This document shows, piece by piece, positions 16,611-27,024 of a stretch of 64,000 bases of DNA (within the stretch, counting starts at the first letter, position 1; every line of letters begins with the position of its first letter). The DNA lies in contig NZ_JAPNKC010000001.1 in NCBI RefSeq assembly GCF_026626705.1, positions 124,001-188,000 of the forward strand, written 5' to 3'. Both the position numbers and the translations under genes were made by a program. The notes under the pieces are model-generated. The model was not told the DNA's origin and searched no databases. It saw only the letters and a program-made list of their open reading frames with translations. This DNA is from Pyxidicoccus sp. MSG2. GTDB taxonomy: Bacteria; Myxococcota; Myxococcia; Myxococcales; Myxococcaceae.

Positions 16611-17591
16611 ATGACCCAGCCTGCCCGAGTCCTCTCCCCCGTCCCCTCCCCTGCCTCCGCGCACTCGGCGATGGAACGGATCGCCACCCAGTTGGGGCGC
16701 GCGGTCCAGGGCAAGGAGGCCCAGGCCCAGCTCGTCGTGACGTGCCTGGTGGCCGGGGGGCACCTCCTCCTGGAGGACGTGCCGGGTGTGGGCAAGACGA
16801 CACTCGCGGAGGCCCTGGCCCGGGCGTGTGGCCTGAGCTTCGCCCGCGTCCAGTTCACCGCGGACCTGATGCCGGCCGACATCCTCGGCGCCCAGGTCTT
16901 CCACGCGCAGTCGGCCACCTTCCAGTTCCGTCCCGGTCCCCTCTTCCGGCAGCTGGTGCTGGCGGATGAGCTGAACCGTGCCCCGCCGCGCACGCAGTCC
17001 GCGCTGCTGGAGGCCATGGCCCAGGGCCAGGTGTCCCTGGACGGCTCCACGTACCCGCTCCCCGCACCCTTCACCGTGGTGGCCACGCAGAACCCGGTGG
17101 ACTTCTCCGGCACGTACCCGCTGCCGGACTCGCAGCTGGACCGCTTCATGGTGCGCATGTCGCTGGGCCACCCCGCCCCCGAGGTGGAGTCCCGGCTGCT
17201 GGCCACCCGCGGCGGCGCGCCGGCCCTGGACGCGGTGGAGTTGGTGTCCGGCCCCGAGGAGGTGGCGTCCCTGCGCGCGCTGGCCGCGGAGCTGAAGCTG
17301 GACGGCGCGGTGGCGGACTACGTGGTGCGGCTGGCGACGGCCACGCGCCAGCACGGGGACATCGAGCGTGGCGCGTCCACGCGCGCGGTGCTGGCGCTGG
17401 GCGCGGCGGCGCGGGCGCAGGCCCTGTGGGAGTCCCGGGACTTCGTGACGCCGGGAGACGTGCGGGCGCTGCTGGTGCCCTGCTGGGCGCACCGCGTGCT
17501 GCTGCGCAGCGCCGTGCAGGGCGTGACGGCGCGAGACGAGGCGGCGCACCTCCTGGAGGAGATCTCCCGGAAGGTTCCGGCGCCCCGGTGA
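16611..17591 (+). CDS. MoxR-family AAA+ ATPase
   Basis: The protein has 326 residues. MoxR ATPases act as chaperone-like remodellers, usually with DUF58 and VWA proteins. It has Walker A GVGKTT, Walker B VLADELNRAPP, sensor-1 region VVATQNPVDFSGTYPLP and the downstream LDRFMV motif, in normal order and length. It is the first gene of a coupled trio: its TGA overlaps the GTG of the DUF58 gene, whose stop in turn overlaps the transglutaminase ATG. The substrate is unknown; context suggests the envelope partner encoded downstream. Confidence 0.9.
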   Translation: MTQPARVLSPVPSPASAHSAMERIATQLGRAVQGKEAQAQLVVTCLVAGGHLLLEDVPGVGKTTLAEALARACGLSFARVQFTADLMPADILGAQVFHAQSATFQFRPGPLFRQLVLADELNRAPPRTQSALLEAMAQGQVSLDGSTYPLPAPFTVVATQNPVDFSGTYPLPDSQLDRFMVRMSLGHPAPEVESRLLATRGGAPALDAVELVSGPEEVASLRALAAELKLDGAVADYVVRLATATRQHGDIERGASTRAVLALGAAARAQALWESRDFVTPGDVRALLVPCWAHRVLLRSAVQGVTARDEAAHLLEEISRKVPAPR

Positions 17592-18559
17592 CGCCGCGCC
17601 GGCGCAAGCAGTGGTGGGCCCGGGTTCGCGCCTGGCTCCGGCCGCCGCGCACCCTGAAGGTGACGCGCATCGGCCGCACGTACCTGGTGGTGACGTTCGG
17701 CGTGGGCCTGGGCGCGCTCAACACCGGCAACAACCTCCTCTACCTGCTGCTGGGCCTGCTGCTGAGCATGGTGGTGGTGTCCGGAGTGCTGTCCGAGCGC
17801 TGCCTCCAGGACGTGTCCGTGCGGCGCGTGGGCGCGGACGCGGCCTTCGCGGCGGAGCCCTTCGCCTTCCGCTGGGCGATTGCGAAGAAGCGCGGCCACG
17901 GCTTCGCCCTCACGCTGGGCGAGGCGGACTCGCCGCTGACGGGCGAGGGCGGCGTGGGCTACCTCCCCGCCGGAGTGGACCACGTGGTGCGGGCCAACCT
18001 CACCGCGCCCCGACGCGGCCCGGTGCTGATGACGGGCGTGCGCGTCACCACGACGTGGCCGCTGGGCCTGTTCGCCAAGTCGCGCGTCTTCTCCCTGGAG
18101 GGCACACTGCTCGTCTACCCGCGGCGCGGCTACGCCTGCCAGGACCCGGGCGAGGCGGAGCGCGGGCCGGTGGGTGACGCGGGCAACCCGCGCCGCAACG
18201 ACGGCACCGGCGACGTGTCGGGCCTGCGCGAGCTGATGCAGGGTGAGGACGCGCGCCGCATCCACTGGCTCAAGAGCGCGTCGGCGGGAAAGCTGCTGCG
18301 CGTGGAGCGCGAGCGCGAGGAGCGCCGCACCTGGGTGCTGGCGGTGGACGCCGGGCTCGAGGGCGACGCGCTGGAGCGCCGCTGCGAGGAGGTGGCCGCG
18401 CTGGCCCACCGGCTCATCGAGGAGGGCCACGAGGTGGGGCTGGACACGGCGGACGGCCGCGTGCGCCCCGCCGCGGGCAGCGCGCAGGAGCGGCGCGTCC
18501 TCCGGGCCCTGGCGTGGCTGGGCCACGAGGGCCCGCGCGAGGACGAGGAGGCGGCATGA
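17588..18559 (+). CDS. DUF58-domain membrane protein
   Basis: The protein has 323 residues. Two membrane helices lie near residues 30-65 (YLVVTFGVGLGALNTGNNLL, LLGLLLSMVVVSGVL), and the DUF58 core is at about 190-290, with LMQGEDARRIHWLKSAS, the family hallmark. It starts with GTG overlapping the MoxR stop (GTGA) and ends overlapping the next start (ATGA), so all three products are made in step. DUF58 proteins partner with MoxR ATPases; the von Willebrand-like fold suggests protein binding at the membrane. Confidence 0.88.
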   Translation: MTPRRRKQWWARVRAWLRPPRTLKVTRIGRTYLVVTFGVGLGALNTGNNLLYLLLGLLLSMVVVSGVLSERCLQDVSVRRVGADAAFAAEPFAFRWAIAKKRGHGFALTLGEADSPLTGEGGVGYLPAGVDHVVRANLTAPRRGPVLMTGVRVTTTWPLGLFAKSRVFSLEGTLLVYPRRGYACQDPGEAERGPVGDAGNPRRNDGTGDVSGLRELMQGEDARRIHWLKSASAGKLLRVEREREERRTWVLAVDAGLEGDALERRCEEVAALAHRLIEEGHEVGLDTADGRVRPAAGSAQERRVLRALAWLGHEGPREDEEAA

Positions 18560-20604
18560 GGCAGGGCTTGCGACTGGGGCTGAGAGACCTGGGCGCCGGG
18601 GCCGCCTTCGCCTCCATGGGCGTGTCCGGGCAGTTGCCCGTGTGGACGCTCGCGCTCTATGGGCTGGCGCTGGTGTGCGCGCTCATGGGGTGGCGGCTGT
18701 TCGGCCGGCGGGCGAAGCTCACCGCGCTGCTCCTGCTCGTGGTGGCGGTGGTGCTGGGCATGAATGTCCTGGCCGGCTCGCTCAACCTGGTGGTGGCGGC
18801 GTGCGCCTTCGCGGGCCTCATCTCCGCGCACCGCCTGCTGTCCACGCCCGAGCCCGCCACCGACGGGCAGGTCCACCTGTCCGGGCTGCTGATGGTGGCG
18901 GGTGGCGCGGCGCTGACCGGCGAGCTCGTGTACGGCCTGTGCCTGGTGGCCTTCGGCGTGCTGTCCAGCATGTCGCTGGCGCTGGGCGTGGTGGAGGCCG
19001 CGGTGCCGGAGGGCGAGCCGGTGCCGGTGCGCCAGGTGATGCGTCCGCTGGCCACGGGGCTGACCTTCGCGGTGGCCGGCGCGGTGGCCTTCTTCATCCT
19101 CTTCCCGCGCCTCAACTGGAACATGATGGGCCCGCGCGCTTCGCCGGGCCTGGGCGCCGCCACCGCGGGCTTCTCCAACACCGTTCGACTGGGCGGCGCC
19201 GGCGGCACCCTCAAGGGCAACCCCCGCATCGTCCTGCGCGCCACCCTGGACCCGGATCCGGACCAGGAGAACCTGGACGCGTACTGGGTGGGCCGCACCT
19301 ACGACGTCTTCGACGGGCAGGAATGGACGAGCCTGGGCAGCGCCCGGGGCGACGGCGACTGGATGGTGACGCTGCGGCCGGGCAGCGAGCGCCTCATCCA
19401 CCAGCGCGTGGAATTGCTCCCCGCGTACGGAGCCCGCACGCTGGTGGCCCTGGAGACGCCCTCGAAGCTGGGCAACGCGGCCGCCCACACGCAGGCGGGC
19501 AGCCGGCGCGCCCGCATCCAGGAACTGGGCGGCGGCGAGGTGCGCTTCCTCGACCCCGGCATCTCCTTCAGCTACGAGGCCTACAGCCTTCCTCCCGGCG
19601 GCAGCGGTGACAGCTTCAAGAAGCTCCCCGCCGACGAGCAGGACGCGCTGCTGACCCTGCCGGAGAACATCGACCCGCGCGTCGCGCAGACGGCCGCGCG
19701 GGTGCTCAACGGAGAGCGCGAGCCGCTGGCCGCCGCGCAGAAGCTGGCCGCGTGGCTGCAGCGGGAGAACTCGTACACGCTGGAGCTGAGCGGGAACGTG
19801 GAGGATCCGCTCGCGGACTTCCTCTTCGAGCGCAAGGCGGGGCACTGCGAGCACTTCGCCACCGCCCTCACGCTGATGCTGCGCACGCAGGGCATCCAAG
19901 CGCGGCTGGCCACGGGCTTCTTCGGCGGCGAGCGGGTGAACGACGGCTACGTCGTCCGTGCTGGCGACGCGCACGCGTGGACGCATGTGCTGGTACCGGG
20001 GCGCGGCTTCGTCACCGTGGATGCGACGCCGCCAGCCCACCGCGCCAGCCAGGCCTCCGAATTCCTCCAGGACCTGCTCGGCTTCTACGAGTCGCTGGAG
20101 GAGCGCTGGCGCAGCGCCGTGGTCGACTACTCCTTCAGGGACCAGTTGGACGTGGCGCGCTCGCTCGTCCGCCCGCCCCGAGGCTCGGATGAGAACGAGT
20201 CGCCGAGCCGGTTGCCACCGCTTCGGGCCTGGGCCACCGCGCTCGTCGCGGGCGCCGTCGCGTATGGCGTCTGGCGCAGGCTGGCGCGATTCCTCGAGCG
20301 TGAGCGCCCGCACGACGCCACGCGCTTCGTGGACGCGGTGGAAGCCCTGCTCGCCTCCGCCCGGTTGGAGCGCCACGAGGGCGAGACGCTGGAAGAGCTG
20401 GACGCGCGGCTCGCCCGCGAGCACCACCCGCTCTCCGCTGCCCTGAGCCCTGTCACCCGACGCTACCTGGAGGCCCGCTTCGGGGGCCGTCCGCTGCGCC
20501 AGGGTGAGTCGGTGGAGCTCCTCGGCACGCTCAAGCGCGCCATCGCCGCCGACGCCCGCCGCGCCGCCGCGGAAGCGCGCACTCCCCGCGCCCGCGCCTC
20601 CTGA
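18556..20604 (+). CDS. Membrane-bound transglutaminase-like protein (DUF3488/TGase/DUF4129)
   Basis: The protein has 682 residues. Five to six membrane helices fill the first 190 residues, a large periplasmic domain follows, and the papain-like transglutaminase core shows its Cys in GHCEHFA (near 430), His in GDAHAWTHV (near 472) and Asp in VDATPP (near 488). One more membrane helix lies near 565, and then a cytoplasmic helical tail. The MoxR-DUF58-transglutaminase operon is widespread; the transglutaminase could cross-link or cleave envelope proteins. The last codons and stop form the first copy of a 27-bp tandem repeat. Confidence 0.88.
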   Translation: MRQGLRLGLRDLGAGAAFASMGVSGQLPVWTLALYGLALVCALMGWRLFGRRAKLTALLLLVVAVVLGMNVLAGSLNLVVAACAFAGLISAHRLLSTPEPATDGQVHLSGLLMVAGGAALTGELVYGLCLVAFGVLSSMSLALGVVEAAVPEGEPVPVRQVMRPLATGLTFAVAGAVAFFILFPRLNWNMMGPRASPGLGAATAGFSNTVRLGGAGGTLKGNPRIVLRATLDPDPDQENLDAYWVGRTYDVFDGQEWTSLGSARGDGDWMVTLRPGSERLIHQRVELLPAYGARTLVALETPSKLGNAAAHTQAGSRRARIQELGGGEVRFLDPGISFSYEAYSLPPGGSGDSFKKLPADEQDALLTLPENIDPRVAQTAARVLNGEREPLAAAQKLAAWLQRENSYTLELSGNVEDPLADFLFERKAGHCEHFATALTLMLRTQGIQARLATGFFGGERVNDGYVVRAGDAHAWTHVLVPGRGFVTVDATPPAHRASQASEFLQDLLGFYESLEERWRSAVVDYSFRDQLDVARSLVRPPRGSDENESPSRLPPLRAWATALVAGAVAYGVWRRLARFLERERPHDATRFVDAVEALLASARLERHEGETLEELDARLAREHHPLSAALSPVTRRYLEARFGGRPLRQGESVELLGTLKRAIAADARRAAAEARTPRARAS

Positions 20605-20670
20605 GCCGGCGCGTCGCCCGCGCCTCCTGAGCCCGGCGCGTCGCCCGCGCCTCCTGAGCCCGGCCTGCCG
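20591..20670. repeat. Three tandem 26-27-bp units over a stop codon
   Basis: Three consecutive units with the core CGTCGCCCGCGCCTCCTGA. The first encodes the final codons and TGA of the transglutaminase gene; the others lie downstream. The core is closely related to that of the repeat at 12419-12484, in the same orientation relative to its gene. Confidence 0.85.
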
Positions 20671-20869
20671 AGCGTGGAGGCCCCTGGCTTCCCGCTCGCT
20701 CTCCGGTCGTTCCGGCGCGCTCGTGGAAACGCACCTGTCATTGCCGGGGTGAGTCGTTACGCCTTTTTCGTCGCCCGGGCAGACAGGCCCGGACTTCACG
20801 TGGGAGGCCGCTTGCTCATCGCTCTGAACTTCCTACCGCTCCGTTTCCGAGGTCGCCCTCCAGGCGCGA

Positions 20870-20882
20870 TGTAACCGTTACA
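20870..20882. promoter_or_regulatory. Inverted repeat TGTAAC-N-GTTACA, candidate activator site
   Basis: A perfect 6-1-6 palindrome lies about 90 bp upstream of a sigma-54 promoter, a normal distance for an enhancer-binding protein site. It is unusually AT-rich for this genome, which makes a chance origin less likely. Confidence 0.5.
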
Positions 20883-20956
20883 GGTTTCCCGCCTTGTACA
20901 CGCGGCCAACCTTCGCCAACCCCCCGCAGACACTGGGGAAGACGCACAGCAGCAAG

Positions 20957-20973
20957 TTGGCACCGCCGTTGCT
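20957..20973 (+). promoter_or_regulatory. Sigma-54 promoter of the RpoH-like sigma factor gene
   Basis: TTGGCAC, five bases, then TTGCT: both the -24 and -12 elements match consensus with exact 12-bp GG-to-GC phasing. Transcription is predicted to start near 20984. Confidence 0.7.
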
Positions 20974-21059
20974 CAAGGCAGCCTTCGTCAAGTTGTCAGG
21001 CGGTCCGAACACATTTTCTGGCCTCCCAAGCGAGAGGCCCCCGTCGGGAGACACCACTC

Positions 21060-21947
<888 letters not shown>

Positions 21948-21990
21948 CCCGCGCCTGACGCGGCAGGTCGGCCGGGCACGGCCGGCATCC

Positions 21991-22029
21991 AGCGCCTCCG
22001 CCCCACCCGGGCGGGGGCGCTTGTCGTTT
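21991..22029 (+). terminator. Terminator of the sigma factor gene
   Basis: A 13-pair stem with one G-U pair (AGCGCC with GGCGCT as the outer part) and a short loop is followed by TGTCGTTT. It lies about 45 bp after the stop codon. Confidence 0.6.
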
Positions 22030-22103
22030 GAGCGCCCCGTGTGACGGAGGCTCGGCTCCCTGCTAGAAGGGACGGCGATTCCCCTCGTGAAGGAGCCTCA
22101 CGC

Positions 22104-24577
22104 TTGGCCCACGGTAGCCCGCCGGTCGCCGAAGATCGCGTCCCTGTCGCAGAGGTGCACGCGCCCCACGCACATACGCCCTACGTCTCCCCTGACAAGT
22201 CGCCCCTGGAGATGACCATCCGAGGCCTGGTGCTCGGCTCGGTGCTGGGCGTCGTGTTCGCCGCCTCGTCCGTGTACCTGGCCATCAAGGTCGGCCTCAC
22301 GGTGTCCGCCTCCATCCCGGTGGCCGTGCTCTCCATCGCCATCTTCCGGGCCCTGGGCAACTCCAGCATCCTGGAGAACACCATCGTCCAGACGGCGGGC
22401 TCGGCCGGCGAGTCGCTCGCCTTCGGCGTGGCGGCGGCGCTCCCCGCACTGCTCCTCCTGGGCTACGACATCAGCCTCACCCACGCCTTCCTCACCGCGG
22501 CGCTGGCGGCGTGCTCGGCGTGCTGATGATGATTCCGCTGCGCCAGGGCCTCATCGTCCAGGAGCACGGCAAGCTGCCCTACCCTGAAGGGACGGCCAGC
22601 GCGGACGTGCTGATAGTCGGCGAGCAGGGCGGCACCAACGCCCGCACGGTCATCATCGGCTTCATCGTGGGTGGCATCTACAAGTTCGCGTACTCGGGCA
22701 TGAAGCTGTTCCGCGAGACGCTGGCCACGCCCATCAAGGGCCTGAAGAGCGCGACGCTGGCCACCGAGGTGAGCCCGGAGCTGCTGGGCGTGGGCTACAT
22801 CATCGGCCCGCGCGTGGCGGCCATCACCTTCGCCGGCGGCGTGCTGAGCTACCTCATCCTCATCCCCGCCATCTCCTTCTTCGGCAGCGGGCTGGAGCAG
22901 CCGCTGCTGGTGCACAACGGGCAGCTCATCCGGGACATGTCTCCGGACCAGATTCGCAACGCGTACGTGCTCTACATCGGCGCGGGCGCGGTGGCCACGG
23001 GCGGCCTCATCAGCCTCATCCGCTCCATGCCCACCATCATCGGCGCCTTCCAGCGCAGCGTGGCCACGCTGCGCGCCTCGCGCAACCAGGGCTCCGGGCC
23101 GGTGTTGCTGCGCACCGAGCAGGACCTTCCCATCACCGTGGTGCTCGTGGGCAGCCTGCTGCTCGTCCTCGCCATCTGGCTGGCGCCGCCGCTGCAGGTG
23201 AACTTCATCTCCGCCATCCTCATCGTCATCTTCGGCTTCTTCTTCGTGACGGTGAGCGCGCGAATCACGGGTGAGATTGGCAGCTCGTCCAACCCCATCT
23301 CCGGCATGGTGGTGGCCACGCTGCTCGTCACCTGTCTCGTGTACCTGCTCCTGGGGTGGACGTCCTCCGAGGACCGCTTCATGGCGCTCACCACGGCGGC
23401 CATCGTCGGAATCGCCGCGTCCAACGGCGGCACCACCGCGCAGGATTTGAAGACGGCCTTCCTGGTGGGCGGCACGCCCCGCAAGCAGCAGGTGGCGCTC
23501 TTCGTCGGCGTGCTGACCAGCGCGATGTTCATCGGCCTGGTGCTGGTGACGCTCAACCGCGGCGCCACCGTCACCATCCCCGAGCCGCACCCCGGCGTGC
23601 AGGTGACGGACTTCACGGAGGAGACGCGCGTCCAGCACACCTTCCCCTGGGCGGTCTCCCCCGAGACGCTGGCCTCGCGCGGCCTGGACGAGGCGGCGCT
23701 GCGCAAGGCCCTCTGGGCGCAGGGCTATGAGCTGAACACGCAGGGCGGCACCCCGGAGCTGCGCAGCTGGCGCGAGGTGTCCGCGCAGGACGCGGGCGCG
23801 GTGTCGCTCAGCCTCGCCAATGACACGCAGGTGAAGGTGTCCGAGCTGGGCACCCTCACCGAGGGCCCGAAGCGCACGTACAAGGAAGGCCACGTGCGCG
23901 GCGCGGACACACCGGTGCCCGCGGGCAAGTACCTCGTCGACGAGTCGGGCACCATCCAGTACGTGGTGGACCCGGGCATCGGCGGTCGCATCGCCGTGTA
24001 CGAGGGCCAGCAGCTCACCCGCTACTCCGCGCCCAAGGCGCAGCTGTTCGCGCTCATCATCGACGGCATCCTCACGCAGCGGCTGCCGTGGGACCTGGTG
24101 CTCCTGGGCGTGTTCATCGCGCTGATGCTGGAGCTGTGCGGCGTGTCCGCCCTGCCCTTCGCGGTGGGCGTGTACCTGCCCATCAGCAGCAGCACGCCGC
24201 TCTTCGTGGGCGGCATGGTGCGCTACGTGGTGGACCGCGTGCGCGGCGGCAGCGCCGCCGAGTCCGAGTTCTCCCCCGGCACCCTGCTGTCCTCCGGCTA
24301 CATCGCCGGTGGCTCCATCGCCGGCGTGCTCATCGCCATCCTGGAGATTGCCAGCGACGGCGCCCTGACGCGCGCCATCAACCTGCCGGCCGTGCTGGGC
24401 CACCAGGGCGGACTGGGCGGCTTCTTCAACGCGGTGGGCGAGAGCGAGCTGGCGCACCCCGTCTGGTCCAACGTCTGGGGCCTGCTCTTCTTCGCCGGCC
24501 TCACCCTCTTCCTGCTGCGCTCCGCCCTCAAGGGCGAGAGCGCCGCGGTGGCCCCGCCGCCGCCCAAGAAGGCCTGA
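22104..24577 (+). pseudogene. OPT-family oligopeptide transporter, single-base frameshift
   Basis: Together the two frames encode about 824 residues of an OPT-family proton-coupled oligopeptide or metal-chelate transporter. The first part covers the first helices (LEMTIRGLVLGSVLGVVFAA, NTIVQTAGSAGESLAFGVAA); the second resumes at VLGVLMMIPLRQGLIVQEHG and includes KLPYPEGTA and SSNPISGMVVATLLVT. Frame one hits TGA at about 22524; frame two is open from before 22511. One extra G in the GGCGG tract at 22503-22510 would restore the reading frame. The TTG at 22104, eight bases after AAGGAG, is the likely start. The body is otherwise intact, so this is either a very recent mutation or a sequence error. 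Confidence 0.8.
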
Positions 24578-24634
24578 CGCGAAGTCCCGGCGGCGGTGCC
24601 TCGCGTGAGGCCCCGCGCGTCCGGAGAGGTTGCA

Positions 24635-24686
24635 TGAAATGACTCGAGGCGGCGTGGGAGTCATCCCCGCCGCCTCGTTCATTTCA
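24635..24686. terminator. Bidirectional hairpin between convergent genes
   Basis: An almost perfect inverted repeat: TGAAATGA plus CGAGGCGGCG on the left pairs with CGCCGCCTCG plus TTCATTTCA on the right, with one bulged base and a short loop. It lies between the transporter gene and the convergent lipoprotein gene and can serve both strands. Confidence 0.7.
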
Positions 24687-24694
24687 GGCGCCGC

Positions 24695-25072
24695 TCACAG
24701 CGGCGGGTGGGACGGAGGCACGCTCGGGGGAGGCGGCGTCTCCTCGACCCCGGACGGTGCGTCTTCCCACTGCGACTCAGAGTCCGGCAGCGCGGCGCCG
24801 CCCTCCGCGCACACGTATTCAGCACGCAGCGGCGCGACGATGCCGAAGGTAAAGAAATAGACGATGGGTCCCCAGACGGGCCAGTACACATCCACCCGCG
24901 ACAGGCCCCGCGGGCACTCCGCCGCCACGTTGGACATCGTCAGGCCGTACGCCAGACTGACTCCCGTCTGCTCCTCCACGTCTCCCGAGCGCGGCGCGCC
25001 GGAGCGCACGCTCATCCGGAAGCACCCCGTCAGCGACAGCAGCAGCATCCCGCTCGCCAGCATCCGCTTCAT
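24695..25072 (-). CDS. Small lipoprotein resembling the Bor family
   Basis: The protein has 125 residues starting with a lipoprotein signal (LASGMLLLSLTGC). The mature part contains a hydrophobic VYWPVWGPIVYFFTFGIVAP stretch and a later Cys, similar in layout to Bor/Iss outer-membrane lipoproteins, and ends with an acidic Pro-rich tail. A GGGAG site nine bases upstream selects the ATG at 25072; the frame stays open much further upstream without support. The Bor link is only a resemblance in pattern. Confidence 0.6.
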   Translation of the reverse strand: MKRMLASGMLLLSLTGCFRMSVRSGAPRSGDVEEQTGVSLAYGLTMSNVAAECPRGLSRVDVYWPVWGPIVYFFTFGIVAPLRAEYVCAEGGAALPDSESQWEDAPSGVEETPPPPSVPPSHPPL

Positions 25073-25253
25073 GCGCTTGAGACTCCCTCGGTGGCTGGCG
25101 CGGCTCGTACCACACCAGGAAATCCCGGTCATCCCAGGCGCTGTTTCACATGTGTCACCCCAAGCCCTTGAACTTCCACCGGGTCGTCTCCTGGGTAACA
25201 GGCGGAAATCAGGGTAGGCTTGGGATACCGCCCGAGCGGAGAGTTGCAGACGC

Positions 25254-27020
25254 ATGGCCATGGCCCAGCCCCAGAAAGCCGCACCCGACGCGACCGCCGA
25301 GCTGACTCCCGAGGCGAAGGAGAAGGTGGAGCTGGCGAAGACGTTCGCCTTCCACCTGCTCAAGGGCATCAAGCAGATCGGCATGTACCGCCACAACGAG
25401 TCGCGCTTCCCGGAATTCCTCGCGAAGGCGCTCGAGTCGGTCCAAACGTACAGCGAGAAGTTCGGCCCGCTGTCGCTGAAGGTGGAGCAGCAGAACCTGC
25501 TGTTGCACGGGGAGGCGCTGTTCACCGAGGACACGCCGCTGCCCTACAAGTTCTTCCGGGACGGCATCCGGCAGCTCATCTTCCGCCCGGGCATGCAGGT
25601 GGAGGAGCTGGTCACCTTCACGCTCATCGCGCTGTCCGAGCCGGAGCGCGGCGCGGAGGACGTGCTGGCGCAGTTGTGGCGCGCGAGCATGGAGCACGTG
25701 GAGTACGTGGTGGTGGAGGGCTTCTCCATGGAGTCCGCCTCCGAGGAGGAGGTCCAGGTCGAGGTGGACAAGGTGGTGGGCTACCTCTACTCGCGGCTGC
25801 AGACGAACTCGGATGACTACCTGCGCTTCGCGCGCGTGTCCGCGGAGGACCTGGACTCCAAGCTGGACGGCGTGGAGCAGATTCGCGGCCTCGTGGTGGG
25901 CGGCCGCCACGCGACGGACGACCTGAAGGCGAAGCTGCAGCGCGAGGTGAGTGAGGAGGAGAACGCGCGGCTGTTCCCCAAGCTGGTCAGCGCCGTGTTC
26001 CAGGTCGTGGAGGGCGGCGTCGATGACGCCACGCTGCTCGAGGAAATCTTCGTGCAGCTGCTGGACATGCTCCTCATCCAGGACGACTTCAGCACCATCA
26101 ACCAGATCGTCCTCAAGCTGCGCGCGCTGTCCCAGCGCGACGGCGGCGAGGGCCTGGGACGGCTGCTGGACAACTTCATCCACAAGATGGGCGAGGAGCA
26201 GCGCCTGATGCGCCTGGGCGAGTCGCTGAAGTCGGCGCGCCCGAAGAACCCGTCGGACGTGACGCGCTACCTGCAGGCGCTGGGCAGGGACGCCATCGTC
26301 CCGCTGCTCACGGTGCTGGAGACCATCGAGGTGCCGGAGAACCGCGCGCTGTTGTGCGACGTGATGGCGGGCTATGCGCGCGAGCTGCCGGACCCCTTCG
26401 TGATGCGCCTGGTGTCGGACCGTCCGCAGACGGTGCGCGACATGGTCTACATCCTGGAGAAGAGCAACCACCCGGAGCGCCTGAAGATGTTCGCCCAGGT
26501 GCTCAAGAGCCCCAACCTGGTGGTGAAGCTGGAGGTCCTCAACATCATCGGCAGGGGCCGCACCGGCGAGGCGCGGCGGATGATGGTCGACTCACTGACG
26601 GACCCCATCTCCCAGGTGCGCATGGTGGCCGCGAAGATGCTCCCGGAGTTCGACCGGGACAAGGCCTACGCGGACCTGATGCGGGTGGTGCGGGATGCCG
26701 CGTTCGAGAAGAAGACCCCGGACGAGCGCGTGGCCTTCTACACGGCCATCGGCTCCACGGGCACGCCCGGGGCGCTGTCGATGATGCAGCAGATGCTGTC
26801 GGTGAAGCCCTCGCTGCTCAACAGGAAGCGCGTGCTGGACGACAAGATGCTGGCCATCCACGGCCTGGGCGGCGCGTGCTCCATCCAGGGCTACAAGATG
26901 TTGCAGTCGGTGGTGGAGGACAAGAGCCAGCCACTGGAAGTGCTCACCGCCGCGCGCAAGGCGATGTACCAGACGCGCAAGACGTTGTTCGGGGACTCGG
27001 CGCTCCCCGAGGAGGCTTAG
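25254..27020 (+). CDS. HEAT-repeat protein with an N-terminal domain shared with the next gene
   Basis: This 588-residue protein has no signal or membrane segment. Residues about 20-135 form a helical/beta domain (LLKGIKQIGMYRHNESRF, LKVEQQNLLLHGEALF) that recurs in the product of the following gene. From about 330 on there are HEAT-like repeats (VKLEVLNIIGRGRTGEARRM, ISQVRMVAAKMLPEFDRDKA), as in scaffold proteins. It ends four bases before the degenerate HD-GYP gene, whose ribosome-binding site lies inside its last codons, so the two are co-translated. I infer a cytoplasmic signalling scaffold; no enzyme motif is visible. Confidence 0.75.
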   Translation: MAMAQPQKAAPDATAELTPEAKEKVELAKTFAFHLLKGIKQIGMYRHNESRFPEFLAKALESVQTYSEKFGPLSLKVEQQNLLLHGEALFTEDTPLPYKFFRDGIRQLIFRPGMQVEELVTFTLIALSEPERGAEDVLAQLWRASMEHVEYVVVEGFSMESASEEEVQVEVDKVVGYLYSRLQTNSDDYLRFARVSAEDLDSKLDGVEQIRGLVVGGRHATDDLKAKLQREVSEEENARLFPKLVSAVFQVVEGGVDDATLLEEIFVQLLDMLLIQDDFSTINQIVLKLRALSQRDGGEGLGRLLDNFIHKMGEEQRLMRLGESLKSARPKNPSDVTRYLQALGRDAIVPLLTVLETIEVPENRALLCDVMAGYARELPDPFVMRLVSDRPQTVRDMVYILEKSNHPERLKMFAQVLKSPNLVVKLEVLNIIGRGRTGEARRMMVDSLTDPISQVRMVAAKMLPEFDRDKAYADLMRVVRDAAFEKKTPDERVAFYTAIGSTGTPGALSMMQQMLSVKPSLLNRKRVLDDKMLAIHGLGGACSIQGYKMLQSVVEDKSQPLEVLTAARKAMYQTRKTLFGDSALPEEA

Positions 27021-27024
27021 CCCC

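Larger units (their letters stand above)
20671..21059. other. Long regulatory region upstream of the sigma factor gene
   Basis: About 390 bp with no supported gene. It contains an inverted repeat (20870-20882) and a strong sigma-54 promoter match (20957-20973), followed by a leader of roughly 75 bases with a GGGAG ribosome-binding site before the sigma factor ATG. Confidence 0.6.

Noticed and set aside
22495-22530. Programmed ribosomal frameshifting in the OPT gene
   Set aside because: No slippery heptamer and no downstream stimulatory structure are apparent, and OPT transporters are not known to use frameshifting. A missing G explains the data.
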